In this document: piece by piece, positions 7,489 through 13,686 of the stretch | Numbering within the stretch: position 1 is the first letter of the stretch | Layout of the letters: every line of letters begins with the position of its first letter | Source: JBBRDU01 sp038203615 | Lineage (GTDB): Bacteria; Verrucomicrobiota; Verrucomicrobiia; Chthoniobacterales; UBA10450 | Length of the DNA: 14,438 bases | Assembly: GCA_038203615.1 (NCBI GenBank) | Contig: JBBRDU010000077.1 | Location: forward strand, 1 to 14,438 | Direction: 5' to 3' | Translations under genes and position numbers: made by a program | Notes under the pieces: generated by a model | What the model saw: only the letters and a program-made list of their open reading frames with translations | Databases searched by the model: none | What the model was told of the DNA's origin: nothing

Positions 7489-7598
7489 CCGGGGGAGCGC
7501 ACGCTTCCCGCGTGCATGAGCCGGCTTCCAGCCGGCGCCGCAATCATATTTCGGCAAGGATGCCGAAAAGAGCACGCTGGAAGCGTGCGCTCCCCCGG
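7489..7598. repeat. Compound palindromic repeat with four hairpins between the barrel gene and metG
   Basis: A perfect 20-bp inverted repeat bounds the unit: CCGGGGGAGCGCACGCTTCC at 7489-7508 pairs with 7579-7598, and pairing extends to 27 bp with one mismatch (7489-7515 with 7572-7598). Inside are four smaller stems: GCACGC/GCGTGC (7499-7515), CCGGCT/AGCCGG (7521-7535), TTTCGGCA/TGCCGAAA with an AGGA loop (7549-7568), and GCACGCT/AGCGTGC (7572-7588). No poly-T tract follows, so this is not a standard intrinsic terminator, although the RNA could fold strongly. It resembles dispersed REP/MITE-like elements. The rest of the 7421-7670 gap holds no recognisable gene. Confidence 0.8.
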
Positions 7599-7670
7599 AA
7601 CGCCATCGCGACAGCCCCGGGTTCCCCCAATGATAAATCGTCTGCAGACCGCACGGAATTGTCGGCTGAA

Positions 7671-8645
7671 TTAACGTTCCCGTTGGGCAGCCGCTGGAAG
7701 GATCGCTTCCGCGCCGCCGAATTCGTAGGAGAAAAGGACCAATGTCGCCACCGCCGGCGAATCGTGCGTGCAGCCAACCAACGGCGCCAGGCTGATCCGC
7801 GTCTGGCGCGTCGGCTTCCAACCGAACGTCGGGCCGATGATGAACTCGTCTTCCTGCCCGGCCGGTGTTTGCCCCGTGCTGTGCCGGTATCGCATCTCGG
7901 CCCCGACCTCGAACTCGCCTTTGTTTAAGCCGTAGGAAACTGATTGGCTGATCTCAAAGGCACGCCCGGAATCGTGCGTCACATCCTGTTGCATGGAGAG
8001 ATTCAGGCCGTAACCGATGCGATTGTCCGCGAAGGCCTGACCCAAAAGAAGCCGCAGCGCCAAGGCATCGGGCTGTTCCCGCAGTTTTTGCGTGTGACCT
8101 TTAGGGCCGGCTCGGGCTGACGGCGCCGATTTCCCGACGCCGAAAATGTATTCCACAGAGAGGGCCGGGTTCAGGGGAACAGCATTCCAGTTGGCCAAGG
8201 CATAGCGCGCTTCTGCCGTGATGCTTGTTTCGTAGGCGCGACTTCCCACGAACCCCAGTTCATTCTCTAAACCCAGCTCGATGCGATGGAGAAGACCCAC
8301 ATCGATTTCCTGCGTCAAATCATGGAGCGCCTTGCCCTGCCGATGGAAATCGCCTTCCCAGTTCAGCCCGAGGAAGGCTTCGTAAGGTGAAAGAACATAG
8401 ACACTCGTGGTGGAGGAGGCTCGGCTGCGTTCCGCCCAGGCGGGCTGCCCATACTCGCCCATCTCGGTGAATTCATTGTGCTCACCTTCATCGTCCTCTG
8501 CTTTTACAATAACATGGGACGCGCGTGTTTCATCTTCGGCCTGAAGAGTTGGAAGAAGCACCCATCCGCATAGAATCGGGAGGATTCGCCCGGCCAACTT
8601 GATGAACACGCCGCGCAGTGTGGGCAGGAGCGCCTCCGTGGTCAA
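7671..8645 (-). CDS. Putative outer-membrane beta-barrel protein of unknown function
   Basis: I recognise no named family for this 324-aa protein. It begins with a signal-peptide-like segment: a hydrophobic core around 19-36 (ILPILCGWVLLPTLQA) with a likely cleavage after LQA. An alternative GTG start at residue 13 (position 8609) would give a more usual 24-residue signal. An acidic linker follows (EDDEGEHNEFTE), then about ten amphipathic strands alternating polar and apolar residues, for example RIELGLENELGFV, SITAEARYAL, ALSVEYIFGVG, FEVGAEMRYRH and ATLVLFSYEF. Strand turns carry D, N and G, as in porin-like barrels. The last strand ends in YEF, a typical barrel terminus, but 15 more residues (GGAEAILPAAAQRER) follow. 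It starts 14 bp after acpS, so it belongs to the pdxJ-acpS run. No substrate can be named. Confidence 0.72.
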   Translation of the reverse strand: MTTEALLPTLRGVFIKLAGRILPILCGWVLLPTLQAEDETRASHVIVKAEDDEGEHNEFTEMGEYGQPAWAERSRASSTTSVYVLSPYEAFLGLNWEGDFHRQGKALHDLTQEIDVGLLHRIELGLENELGFVGSRAYETSITAEARYALANWNAVPLNPALSVEYIFGVGKSAPSARAGPKGHTQKLREQPDALALRLLLGQAFADNRIGYGLNLSMQQDVTHDSGRAFEISQSVSYGLNKGEFEVGAEMRYRHSTGQTPAGQEDEFIIGPTFGWKPTRQTRISLAPLVGCTHDSPAVATLVLFSYEFGGAEAILPAAAQRER

Positions 8646-8659
8646 CGCCAGGGTTGCGG

Positions 8660-9046
8660 TCAGGGCTCGCTCTCCAAGACCACACAGGCCATGGCATGGT
8701 GATCGGTGTGACTGAGGGTGATATGGGTGGAGGTTACACCGCGCGCTTTGGCCAGTTTCTCAGCCTCGCCCAACAGCACCAGATACGGTTCGCCGCTCGG
8801 CTTTTTGCGCACATCGATATCGCGCCAACCCATGGCTTTACCAATGCCCGTGCCGAACGCTTTCGAGACCGCCTCCTTGGCCGCAAAGCGCGCGGCCAGA
8901 TGGCGCGCCGGAAATTTCATGGAAGTGGAGTAATGAATCTCGCCTTCCGTGAAAACACGATGGAGGAACCGGTCGCCAAATCGGTCGATGGAATGTTGAA
9001 TGCGGGCACACTCCACCAGGTCCAGGCCGATCCCGAGCACACTCAT
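8660..9046 (-). CDS. acpS: Holo-[acyl-carrier-protein] synthase
   Basis: AcpS transfers 4'-phosphopantetheine from coenzyme A to a serine of apo-ACP, activating it for fatty acid synthesis. The 128-aa length is normal. GIGLDLVE at 5-12 holds the magnesium ligand D9, and RFAAKEAVSKAFGTGIG at 53-69 holds the second ligand E58. SGEPYLVL and ITLSHTDHHAMACVV complete the family pattern. The ATG overlaps the pdxJ stop by 4 bp (ATGA), the same pdxJ-acpS pairing known in E. coli, so translation is probably coupled. The barrel-protein gene begins 14 bp downstream. Confidence 0.96.
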   Translation of the reverse strand: MSVLGIGLDLVECARIQHSIDRFGDRFLHRVFTEGEIHYSTSMKFPARHLAARFAAKEAVSKAFGTGIGKAMGWRDIDVRKKPSGEPYLVLLGEAEKLAKARGVTSTHITLSHTDHHAMACVVLESEP

Positions 9047-9795
9047 CCCCGATAACCCTGCATGGCGGACAGCATTTGGCTGACCGCGGCCTGCAGTCCC
9101 ACAAACATGGCGCGCGCCATGATGGAGTGGCCAATGTTGAGTTCGGTCAGATGCGGAATCTGATGGATCAACGCGATGTTGCTGTAATTGATCCCGTGCC
9201 CGGCATTGACCTGGAGATGCAACTCCGACGCACAGCGCGCCGCTTCCTGCAGGTTGTTCAGCTCCTGTTTCGCGATCTTCTCGGCGAAGGCATTGGCCAG
9301 CTTCCCCGTGTGCAGTTCCACCATGTCGGCGCCCAGTTCGCCGGCCGCGTCGATCTGCTCCAGTTTCGCGTCGACAAACAGGCTGATGCGAATGCCGGCG
9401 GAATGCAACCGGGTGATGGTCGGCTCCAGCTCTTTCCGCTGAGCCACCACATCGAGACCGCCCTCCGTTGTGATCTCTTCCCGTTTCTCCGGCACCAGAC
9501 AGACTTCGTCAGGTACGATGCGCAACGCGATGTCCACGATCTCGGGCGTGTTCCCCATTTCCAAATTTAACTTCGTAATCACGTTCTCGCGCAACCGCTC
9601 GATATCGCGACTCTGCATATGGCGGCGGTCGCCCCGCAGATGCGCCACGATCCCGCGCGCCCCTGCTCGCTCGCAAATCGAGGCCGCTGTGATGATGTCG
9701 GGCTCGGCGTTCTTCGACTCCGGCATGGTGGCGTAACGGGCCTGACGCAGCGTCGCCACGTGATCAATGTTCACACCTAAAAGCAGGTCGCTCAT
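9043..9795 (-). CDS. pdxJ: Pyridoxine 5'-phosphate synthase
   Basis: PdxJ condenses 1-deoxyxylulose 5-phosphate with 3-amino-2-oxopropyl phosphate to form pyridoxine 5'-phosphate, the last ring-forming step of the DXP-dependent vitamin B6 route. The 250-aa TIM barrel shows the full set of motifs: GVNIDHVATLRQAR at 7-20, HLRGDRRH at 52-59 with catalytic H52, NLEMGNT with E79, VCLVPEKREEITTEGGLDV at 98-116, NAGHGINY at 197-204 with H200, and ELNIGHSIMARA at 218-229. It implies that the organism uses the PdxA/PdxJ pathway instead of PdxS/PdxT. It overlaps acpS by 4 bp. A 218-bp gap with inverted repeats separates it from the upstream TPR-like gene, so it may have its own promoter; none is clear. 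Confidence 0.97.
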   Translation of the reverse strand: MSDLLLGVNIDHVATLRQARYATMPESKNAEPDIITAASICERAGARGIVAHLRGDRRHMQSRDIERLRENVITKLNLEMGNTPEIVDIALRIVPDEVCLVPEKREEITTEGGLDVVAQRKELEPTITRLHSAGIRISLFVDAKLEQIDAAGELGADMVELHTGKLANAFAEKIAKQELNNLQEAARCASELHLQVNAGHGINYSNIALIHQIPHLTELNIGHSIMARAMFVGLQAAVSQMLSAMQGYRG

Positions 9796-9863
9796 GCCGT
9801 GGCGTCAATAGGAGCCAGACTTCCGGCCAGGGCAAGGCCGAACGTCACTCTCAAGTCGCCCGA

Positions 9864-10010
9864 GGTAGGGACGCCGCGCTGCGGCGTCCGCTCCGCGCGT
9901 ATGATCAACCCTCAGTCCGTATCGAAGAAATGGCCCGCCCGCCTTGCGCCTCTCGCGCATTTCCGTGCCTAGCGCCACGATCTCACCAGCGACGGCGCGG
10001 CGTCCCTACC
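9864..10010. repeat. GGTAGGGACGCCGCGC inverted repeat in the TPR-pdxJ gap
   Basis: GGTAGGGACGCCGCGC at 9864-9879 is perfectly inverted at 9995-10010 (16 bp), spanning about 147 bp. The left arm also folds locally: GACGCCGC (9870-9877), loop GCT, GCGGCGTC (9881-9888). The interior codes for nothing recognisable. The whole 218-bp gap 9796-10013 otherwise holds only unremarkable GC-rich sequence. The right arm ends 4 bp from the stop codon of the TPR-like gene, so the hairpin could act as a 3' RNA structure; a dispersed repeat is equally likely. Confidence 0.75.
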
Positions 10011-10013
10011 ACA

Positions 10014-10514
10014 TCACTCGATGGAGAACTCGACGCGCTCCTCTTCGTGGCGCGGGACGAGTCGATTGCGCTCAATCAGCCGGGCGCACGTGTTCCATCG
10101 CAACAACGCGTCATCATTCCCCGGAGGACGCATCTTCTCCGCCTTCTCAAACGAGTGCATGGCGTCCTGCAAGAGATCATAGGCCTGGAACCGGCAATCC
10201 GGCGTGTTCTGGGTCAGCTTGGTCTTGGCTCGTCGCTCCGCGAAGATGCCAGCGTAATAGGAGCGGTCATAGTCGCCTTTGATTTTTCCAAGCAACTCTT
10301 TCGCCTGCGTGTCGCTCACTCCGTAACCTTTGGTAAAGCGATCGGTCAACGCGAGCAGCAGCGTGATGATGGCTTCCTGGTTCTCCGGGTCCGTCTGCAG
10401 GATATCGAGGCAGATGCTCTCCGCCTCCGCCGGCTCATTCAACAGCCGATAGCGATTGGCTTTTTCCAGCGCGGCGGGAATGGCTTCGCGGGAAAGACGT
10501 TTCAGGTCGGACAT
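10014..10514 (-). CDS. TPR-like helical protein of unknown function (166 aa)
   Basis: No named family is recognised. The 166-aa protein is soluble and predicted to be almost all alpha-helical. Residues about 13-55 (AALEKANRYRLLNEPAEAESICLDILQTDPENQEAI, quoted here only in part as LNEPAEAESICLDILQTDP) fit a tetratricopeptide repeat: an A/L pattern, then DPENQEA at the turn. A second helical pair near 113-150 (AYDLLQDAMHSFEKAEKMRP, then GNDDALLRWNTCARL) looks like another TPR-type unit. TPR proteins scaffold protein complexes. Position right after sdhB, 71 bp downstream on the same strand, hints at co-transcription but does not prove a role in succinate dehydrogenase assembly. ATG 10514 is used; the preceding bases CGCCTCCC are not a ribosome binding site. 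Confident as a gene, not as to job. Confidence 0.8.
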   Translation of the reverse strand: MSDLKRLSREAIPAALEKANRYRLLNEPAEAESICLDILQTDPENQEAIITLLLALTDRFTKGYGVSDTQAKELLGKIKGDYDRSYYAGIFAERRAKTKLTQNTPDCRFQAYDLLQDAMHSFEKAEKMRPPGNDDALLRWNTCARLIERNRLVPRHEEERVEFSIE

Positions 10515-10536
10515 GGGAGGCGTAATGCGTTAAATT

Positions 10537-10560
10537 GTTACAACGTTACATCGTTCGAAC
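10537..10560 (+). repeat. 8-bp-period GTTACA repeat after sdhB
   Basis: Three consecutive octamers, GTTACAAC (10537-10544), GTTACATC (10545-10552) and the degenerate GTTCGAAC (10553-10560), lie in the 71-bp gap between sdhB and the TPR-like gene. The same octamer family recurs in the sdhC-sdhA gap near 13687-13756. Confidence 0.65.
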
Positions 10561-10567
10561 GCAAACA

Positions 10568-10588
10568 CGATTCTCGGTTCACGATTCA
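10568..10588 (+). repeat. 7-bp-period GATTCAC-like repeat at the sdhB 3' end
   Basis: CGATTCTCGGTTCACGATTCA is made of heptamer-like units GATTCTC, GGTTCAC and GATTCA. It reaches into the sdhB stop codon (TGA, complement of 10586-10588). The units resemble those in the two inverted repeats that flank the four-helix-bundle gene upstream of sdhB. Confidence 0.6.
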
Positions 10589-11338
10589 TCGGCTCCACCT
10601 CCTGCGCAAACCCTTCCAGATCCAGCCCAGCGGATCGTAGAACTCGTCCACCACTCTCTCTTTCAAGGGAATGATTCCATTGTCCGTGATTTCAATGTTC
10701 TCCGGACACACTTTCGTGCAGCACTTGGTGATATTGCAATATCCGATCCCGTGCGCCTTGCGCAGTTCTTCGACTCTATCTTCCGTGTCGAGCGGATGCA
10801 TCTCGAGCGCGGCCGTGTAGATCAGAAAACGCGGGCCGATGAATCGGTCGTGCATCTGGTGATCGCGCAAGACGTGGCAAACGTCCTGGCAAAGGAAGCA
10901 TTCGATGCACTTCCGAAATTCCTGCACCCGATCGATGTCTTCCTGCTGCATCCGCCAGGTGCCGTCCGGCGCATCGGGCGGCCGCGGTTTGAATTCCTTG
11001 ATCTTTTTCTTTACCCGATAGTTCCACGAAACATCCGTGATCAAATCTTTCAGCAACGGAAACGCCTTCATCGGTTCAATCGTGACCGGCTTATCCAGCG
11101 GCAGCTCGCTCAGCCGCGTCATGCACATGAGCCGGGGCATTCCGTTTACTTCGGCCGAGCAGGATCCGCATTTGCCGGCTTTGCAATTCCAGCGGCAGGC
11201 CAGATCGTTCGCATCGGTCGCCTGGATGTGATGCACGGCATCGAGCACGACCATCCCTTCGGAGACGCCCGTCGTGTAATCGCGGAATGTCCCGCCTGCG
11301 GCGTTCCCCCGCCAGATCCTGAAAGTAGCGGTCTTCAT
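10586..11338 (-). CDS. sdhB: Succinate dehydrogenase / fumarate reductase iron-sulfur subunit
   Basis: This 250-aa subunit carries electrons from the SdhA flavin to the membrane quinone. All three cluster sites are present. The [2Fe-2S] site is C52, C57, C60 and C72 in CRWNCKAGKCGSC plus MC. The [4Fe-4S] and [3Fe-4S] ligands come from CIECFLCQDVC (C144, C147, C150, C154) and YCNITKCCTKVCP (C201, C207, C211). The style (ACRWNCKAGKCGSCSAEVNG) is that of the actinobacterial Sdh1-type enzyme, which fits the unusual SdhC. The ATG overlaps the stop of the four-helix-bundle gene by 4 bp (ATGA), and a GGAG site lies 5 bases upstream. Without the inserted unit the gene would begin 9 bp after sdhA. The stop codon lies in a heptamer repeat. 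Confidence 0.96.
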   Translation of the reverse strand: MKTATFRIWRGNAAGGTFRDYTTGVSEGMVVLDAVHHIQATDANDLACRWNCKAGKCGSCSAEVNGMPRLMCMTRLSELPLDKPVTIEPMKAFPLLKDLITDVSWNYRVKKKIKEFKPRPPDAPDGTWRMQQEDIDRVQEFRKCIECFLCQDVCHVLRDHQMHDRFIGPRFLIYTAALEMHPLDTEDRVEELRKAHGIGYCNITKCCTKVCPENIEITDNGIIPLKERVVDEFYDPLGWIWKGLRRRWSR

Positions 11339-11820
11339 GGGGACTCCGTTAAATCGAGAACCGAGAATGGTGAATCGCCAGCGGCGCTCTGACCATAAAC
11401 TGACTCAGCTTCCCGCGCTGACGAGACTTCTGCCTCCTTTTGGCTGCGGAGATAACGAATATAACCGTCAATCAATTGGCGGAACCGCCATCCTTGCTCC
11501 TTAAGCGAGGTAATTTCTGCGATCGGCATATACTGCTCGTCTTCGCAGACGTTCAAATCGTCGATCAATTCCTCCGACAAACCGCGAGACTGCCGTGTGA
11601 ATTTGATCTGATCCAGGTAATCATACCGCCCGTGACCTTCCGCGAGATTGTTCGGCAAGGAGAGTGCGGCGCGCCGAACTTGGCTGACTAATCCATACTT
11701 CTCAGTGTCCGGTAGTCGACGAGCGACGCGGTCCATCGCTTTCCGATATTCGCGTGCGACTTGGTAAACCTTGAGGTCTTCGAATGTCGACACAGGCTTC
11801 TTCCCATCCGGCGCATTCAT
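11335..11820 (-). CDS. Four-helix-bundle protein, 23S rRNA intervening-sequence (IVP/S23) family
   Basis: From the ATG at 11820 the product is 161 aa. It shows the IVP pattern: FEDLKVYQVAREY at 13-25, QVRRAALSLPNNLAEGHGR at 47-65 (the most conserved block), and a final helix ending DGYIRYLRSQ around 118-127. The family forms pentamers of four-helix subunits and was first found inside 23S rRNA insertions; free-standing copies are common and their function is unknown. The frame also opens at GTG 11835, inside the right inverted repeat, but ATG 11820 starts a normal N terminus. The last dozen residues (GDSPFSVLDLTESP) are encoded by the left inverted repeat and look like an acquired tail. The gene sits between sdhA and sdhB and its stop overlaps the sdhB start, so it is probably read with the sdh operon. 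Nothing suggests a role in the enzyme itself. Confidence 0.9.
   Translation of the reverse strand: MNAPDGKKPVSTFEDLKVYQVAREYRKAMDRVARRLPDTEKYGLVSQVRRAALSLPNNLAEGHGRYDYLDQIKFTRQSRGLSEELIDDLNVCEDEQYMPIAEITSLKEQGWRFRQLIDGYIRYLRSQKEAEVSSAREAESVYGQSAAGDSPFSVLDLTESP
11344..11347 (-). promoter_or_regulatory. Ribosome binding site of sdhB at the edge of the inserted unit
   Basis: On the minus strand GGAG lies 5 bases before the sdhB ATG. Its first G is the last base of the left inverted repeat (11347), so the inserted unit ends exactly at the site and leaves it intact. Confidence 0.45.
11347..11376 (-). repeat. Left terminal inverted repeat of the four-helix-bundle cassette
   Basis: Read on the minus strand this 30-bp sequence runs GATTCAC, CATTCTC, GGTTCTC, GATTTAACG. 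It matches the right copy (11829-11858, plus strand) at 25 of 30 positions without gaps, including 7/7 in the first heptamer and 9/9 in the last nine bases. It lies inside the 3' end of the four-helix-bundle gene and encodes the DSPFSVLDLT tail. Confidence 0.75.
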
Positions 11821-11828
11821 GCTAGTTC

Positions 11829-11858
11829 GATTCACAATTCACGATTTACGATTTAACG
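11829..11858 (+). repeat. Right terminal inverted repeat of the four-helix-bundle cassette
   Basis: On the plus strand it runs GATTCAC, AATTCAC, GATTTAC, GATTTAACG: three 7-bp units and a 9-bp end. It is the inverse of 11347-11376 at 25 of 30 positions. It starts at the GTG codon that would be the far-upstream start of the four-helix-bundle gene and ends 1 bp from the sdhA stop. Confidence 0.75.
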
Positions 11859-11859
11859 T

Positions 11860-13671
11860 CTACCCCATCTCTTCAATTACTTGTTTCAGATAGTCCGGCA
11901 TTTCCGGGCGCGGTTCCATTCGGATCTCCATGGCTCCCTCCTTATTTTTGGCGATAACCGTGTTCACCCTGGCCAGGCGCTCGTCCTTCTCCGGATAATC
12001 CTCGCGGAACTGCGCGCCCCGGCTTTCCTCTCGTTCCAGAGCGGCCCGCGTAATCGCTTCCGAAACGATCAAAAGATTTTTCAAGTCGAGCGCCGTATGC
12101 CAGCCCGGATTGAAGTCGCGATTTCCCGTAACCCCGACCTGCTCCGTGCGCTCCACCAAGGTCTTGAGATGATCGAGGGCGGAGACTATCTCGCCTTCGT
12201 CCCGCACGATTCCAACGTTGTGTTGCATCATCTCCTGCAGATCGCGTTGCACGGTGTAAGGATTCTCCCCGGTGCTTCGCTCGAAAGGTCGGAGCGCGGC
12301 GCTGGCCGTTTTTTCCACCGCAGCATAATCGATCTCGCCTAACGGATGTTCCTTCGCGAACCGGGCCGCAAATTCGCCTGCTCTCTTTCCGAAAACGATC
12401 AGGTCCGACAGCGAATTGCCCCCCAGCCGGTTCGCTCCGTTGATCCCGGCCGCGCACTCGCCCGCCGCGAACAGCCCCGGCACGCACGACATCTGGGTGT
12501 CCCCATCGACCCGGACGCCGCCCATGATGTAATGAGTCGTCGGTCCCACCTCCATCGGCTCGCGCGTGATATCGATATCACCCAGCTGCTTGAACTGATG
12601 GTACATGCTGGGCAGCTTGCGCTTAATGTGTTCTTCGGCGTTCCCCATCTTTTTCTGGATCCAGGAGATGTCCAGAAAGACGCCGCCATGCGGGGTCCCC
12701 CGCCCTTCCTTGATCTCGCGAACAATGCAGCGGGCGACGTGATCACGTGTGAGCAACTCGGGCGGCCGACGCGCATCTTTATCACCCTGCGTGTAACGCC
12801 AGCCTTCCTCTTCGTTGTCCGCCGTCTGCGCCTTGTAGTTGTCCGGGATGAAATCAAACATGAAACGGCGGCCATCCATGTTCGTGAGAATCCCGCCTTC
12901 CCCGCGCACTCCTTCCGTCACCAGCATTCCGCGAACACTGGGCGGCCAGACCATTCCGGTGGGATGAAACTGGAGATACTCCATGTCGATTAGCTCAGCC
13001 CCCGCCTCATAAGCCAGGGCGTGCCCGTCGCCCGTGCAGTCCCAGCTGTTACTCGTGATCTTGTAGGCCTTGCCGACCCCGCCGGTGGCCAGGATCACAG
13101 CCTTGCCGCGATAAATCCTGAAACGGCCCCGCTCGCGATCGTAGCAGAAGGCGCCGCACACACGGTTCCCCGCTTTCAGCAAGGCCAGGACACAAACCTC
13201 CATGTGGACATCGATCCCGCGGTGCACGCCGTGGTCCTGCAGAGTCCGAATCATCTCCAGCCCGGTCCGATCACCCACGTGCGCCAGACGCGGATACTTA
13301 TGGCCGCCGAAATTTCTTTGCAAAATTCGGCCGTCCTTCGTGCGGTCGAAGACTGCGCCCCAGGCCTCCAGTTCCCGGACACGATCGGGTGCTTCCTTGG
13401 CATGCAACTCCGCCATCCGCCAATTGTTGACGTATTGCCCGCCCCGCATGGTATCGGCGAAATGCACTTTCCAACTGTCGCGCTCGTCCACGTTGGCCAG
13501 GGCAGCGGCGATACCTCCTTCGGCCATAACGGTGTGGGCTTTCCCGAGCAGGCATTTCGAAATCATCCCGACCGAAACACCGGCGGCCGACGCCTCGATG
13601 GCCGCGCGCAGTCCGGCGCCCCCGCTGCCGATGACAAGAACGTCGTGCTCGTAGGATTCGAAGGCGGGCAT
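11860..13671 (-). CDS. sdhA: Succinate dehydrogenase / fumarate reductase flavoprotein subunit
   Basis: This 603-aa catalytic subunit oxidises succinate to fumarate with covalently bound FAD, facing the cytoplasm. The dinucleotide fold is VLVIGSGGAGLRAAIEA at 11-27. The FAD-linking histidine is H46 in GKAHTVMAEGGIAAAL. Substrate and proton-shuttle residues are visible: H236 in QFHPTG, R256 in TEGVRGEGG, R309 in LLTRDHVAR, H380 in GPTTHYIMGGV, and R415 in GANRLGGNSL. Length is normal. The ATG 13671 gives the expected short N terminus (MPAFESYEHDVLVIG); no Shine-Dalgarno site precedes it. A 113-bp gap with GTTACA repeats separates it from sdhC. Whether the complex runs as succinate dehydrogenase or fumarate reductase cannot be settled from SdhA alone. 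Confidence 0.97.
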   Translation of the reverse strand: MPAFESYEHDVLVIGSGGAGLRAAIEASAAGVSVGMISKCLLGKAHTVMAEGGIAAALANVDERDSWKVHFADTMRGGQYVNNWRMAELHAKEAPDRVRELEAWGAVFDRTKDGRILQRNFGGHKYPRLAHVGDRTGLEMIRTLQDHGVHRGIDVHMEVCVLALLKAGNRVCGAFCYDRERGRFRIYRGKAVILATGGVGKAYKITSNSWDCTGDGHALAYEAGAELIDMEYLQFHPTGMVWPPSVRGMLVTEGVRGEGGILTNMDGRRFMFDFIPDNYKAQTADNEEEGWRYTQGDKDARRPPELLTRDHVARCIVREIKEGRGTPHGGVFLDISWIQKKMGNAEEHIKRKLPSMYHQFKQLGDIDITREPMEVGPTTHYIMGGVRVDGDTQMSCVPGLFAAGECAAGINGANRLGGNSLSDLIVFGKRAGEFAARFAKEHPLGEIDYAAVEKTASAALRPFERSTGENPYTVQRDLQEMMQHNVGIVRDEGEIVSALDHLKTLVERTEQVGVTGNRDFNPGWHTALDLKNLLIVSEAITRAALEREESRGAQFREDYPEKDERLARVNTVIAKNKEGAMEIRMEPRPEMPDYLKQVIEEMG

Positions 13672-13686
13672 GGTTAACGTAAAAAG

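Larger units (their letters stand above)
11347..11858 (-). mobile_element. Putative 512-bp IVP cassette bounded by 30-bp inverted repeats, inserted between sdhA and sdhB
   Basis: The unit holds one gene (four-helix-bundle protein) between two 30-bp imperfect inverted repeats. Outside it, only 1 base separates the right end from the sdhA stop, and 8 bases separate the left end from the sdhB ATG. Removal would leave a 9-bp sdhA-sdhB junction, which is what a tight sdh operon normally shows. No transposase is encoded, so any movement would need help in trans. No clear target-site duplication is visible. The alternative is that the repeats are dispersed intergenic repeats that accumulated beside an ordinary gene. 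Confidence 0.5.

Noticed and set aside
7421..7543. N-terminal extension of metG by 41 codons from an upstream start at 7543
   Set aside because: The added residues translate the nested hairpin repeat, and the canonical MetG N terminus begins at ATG 7420.
7465..7821. Minus-strand 118-codon frame across the repeat and the barrel gene end
   Set aside because: It overlaps the barrel gene in another frame and reads through the palindromic element; no conserved motif.
11336..11868. CCCCAT flanking both ends of the IVP unit as a longer inverted repeat or target duplication
   Set aside because: One copy is the sdhB start context and the other the sdhA end; four mismatched bases separate each from the 30-bp repeats, so chance is likely.
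12346..12993. Plus-strand 215-codon frame opposite sdhA
   Set aside because: Antisense to the SdhA active-site region; no recognisable domain.
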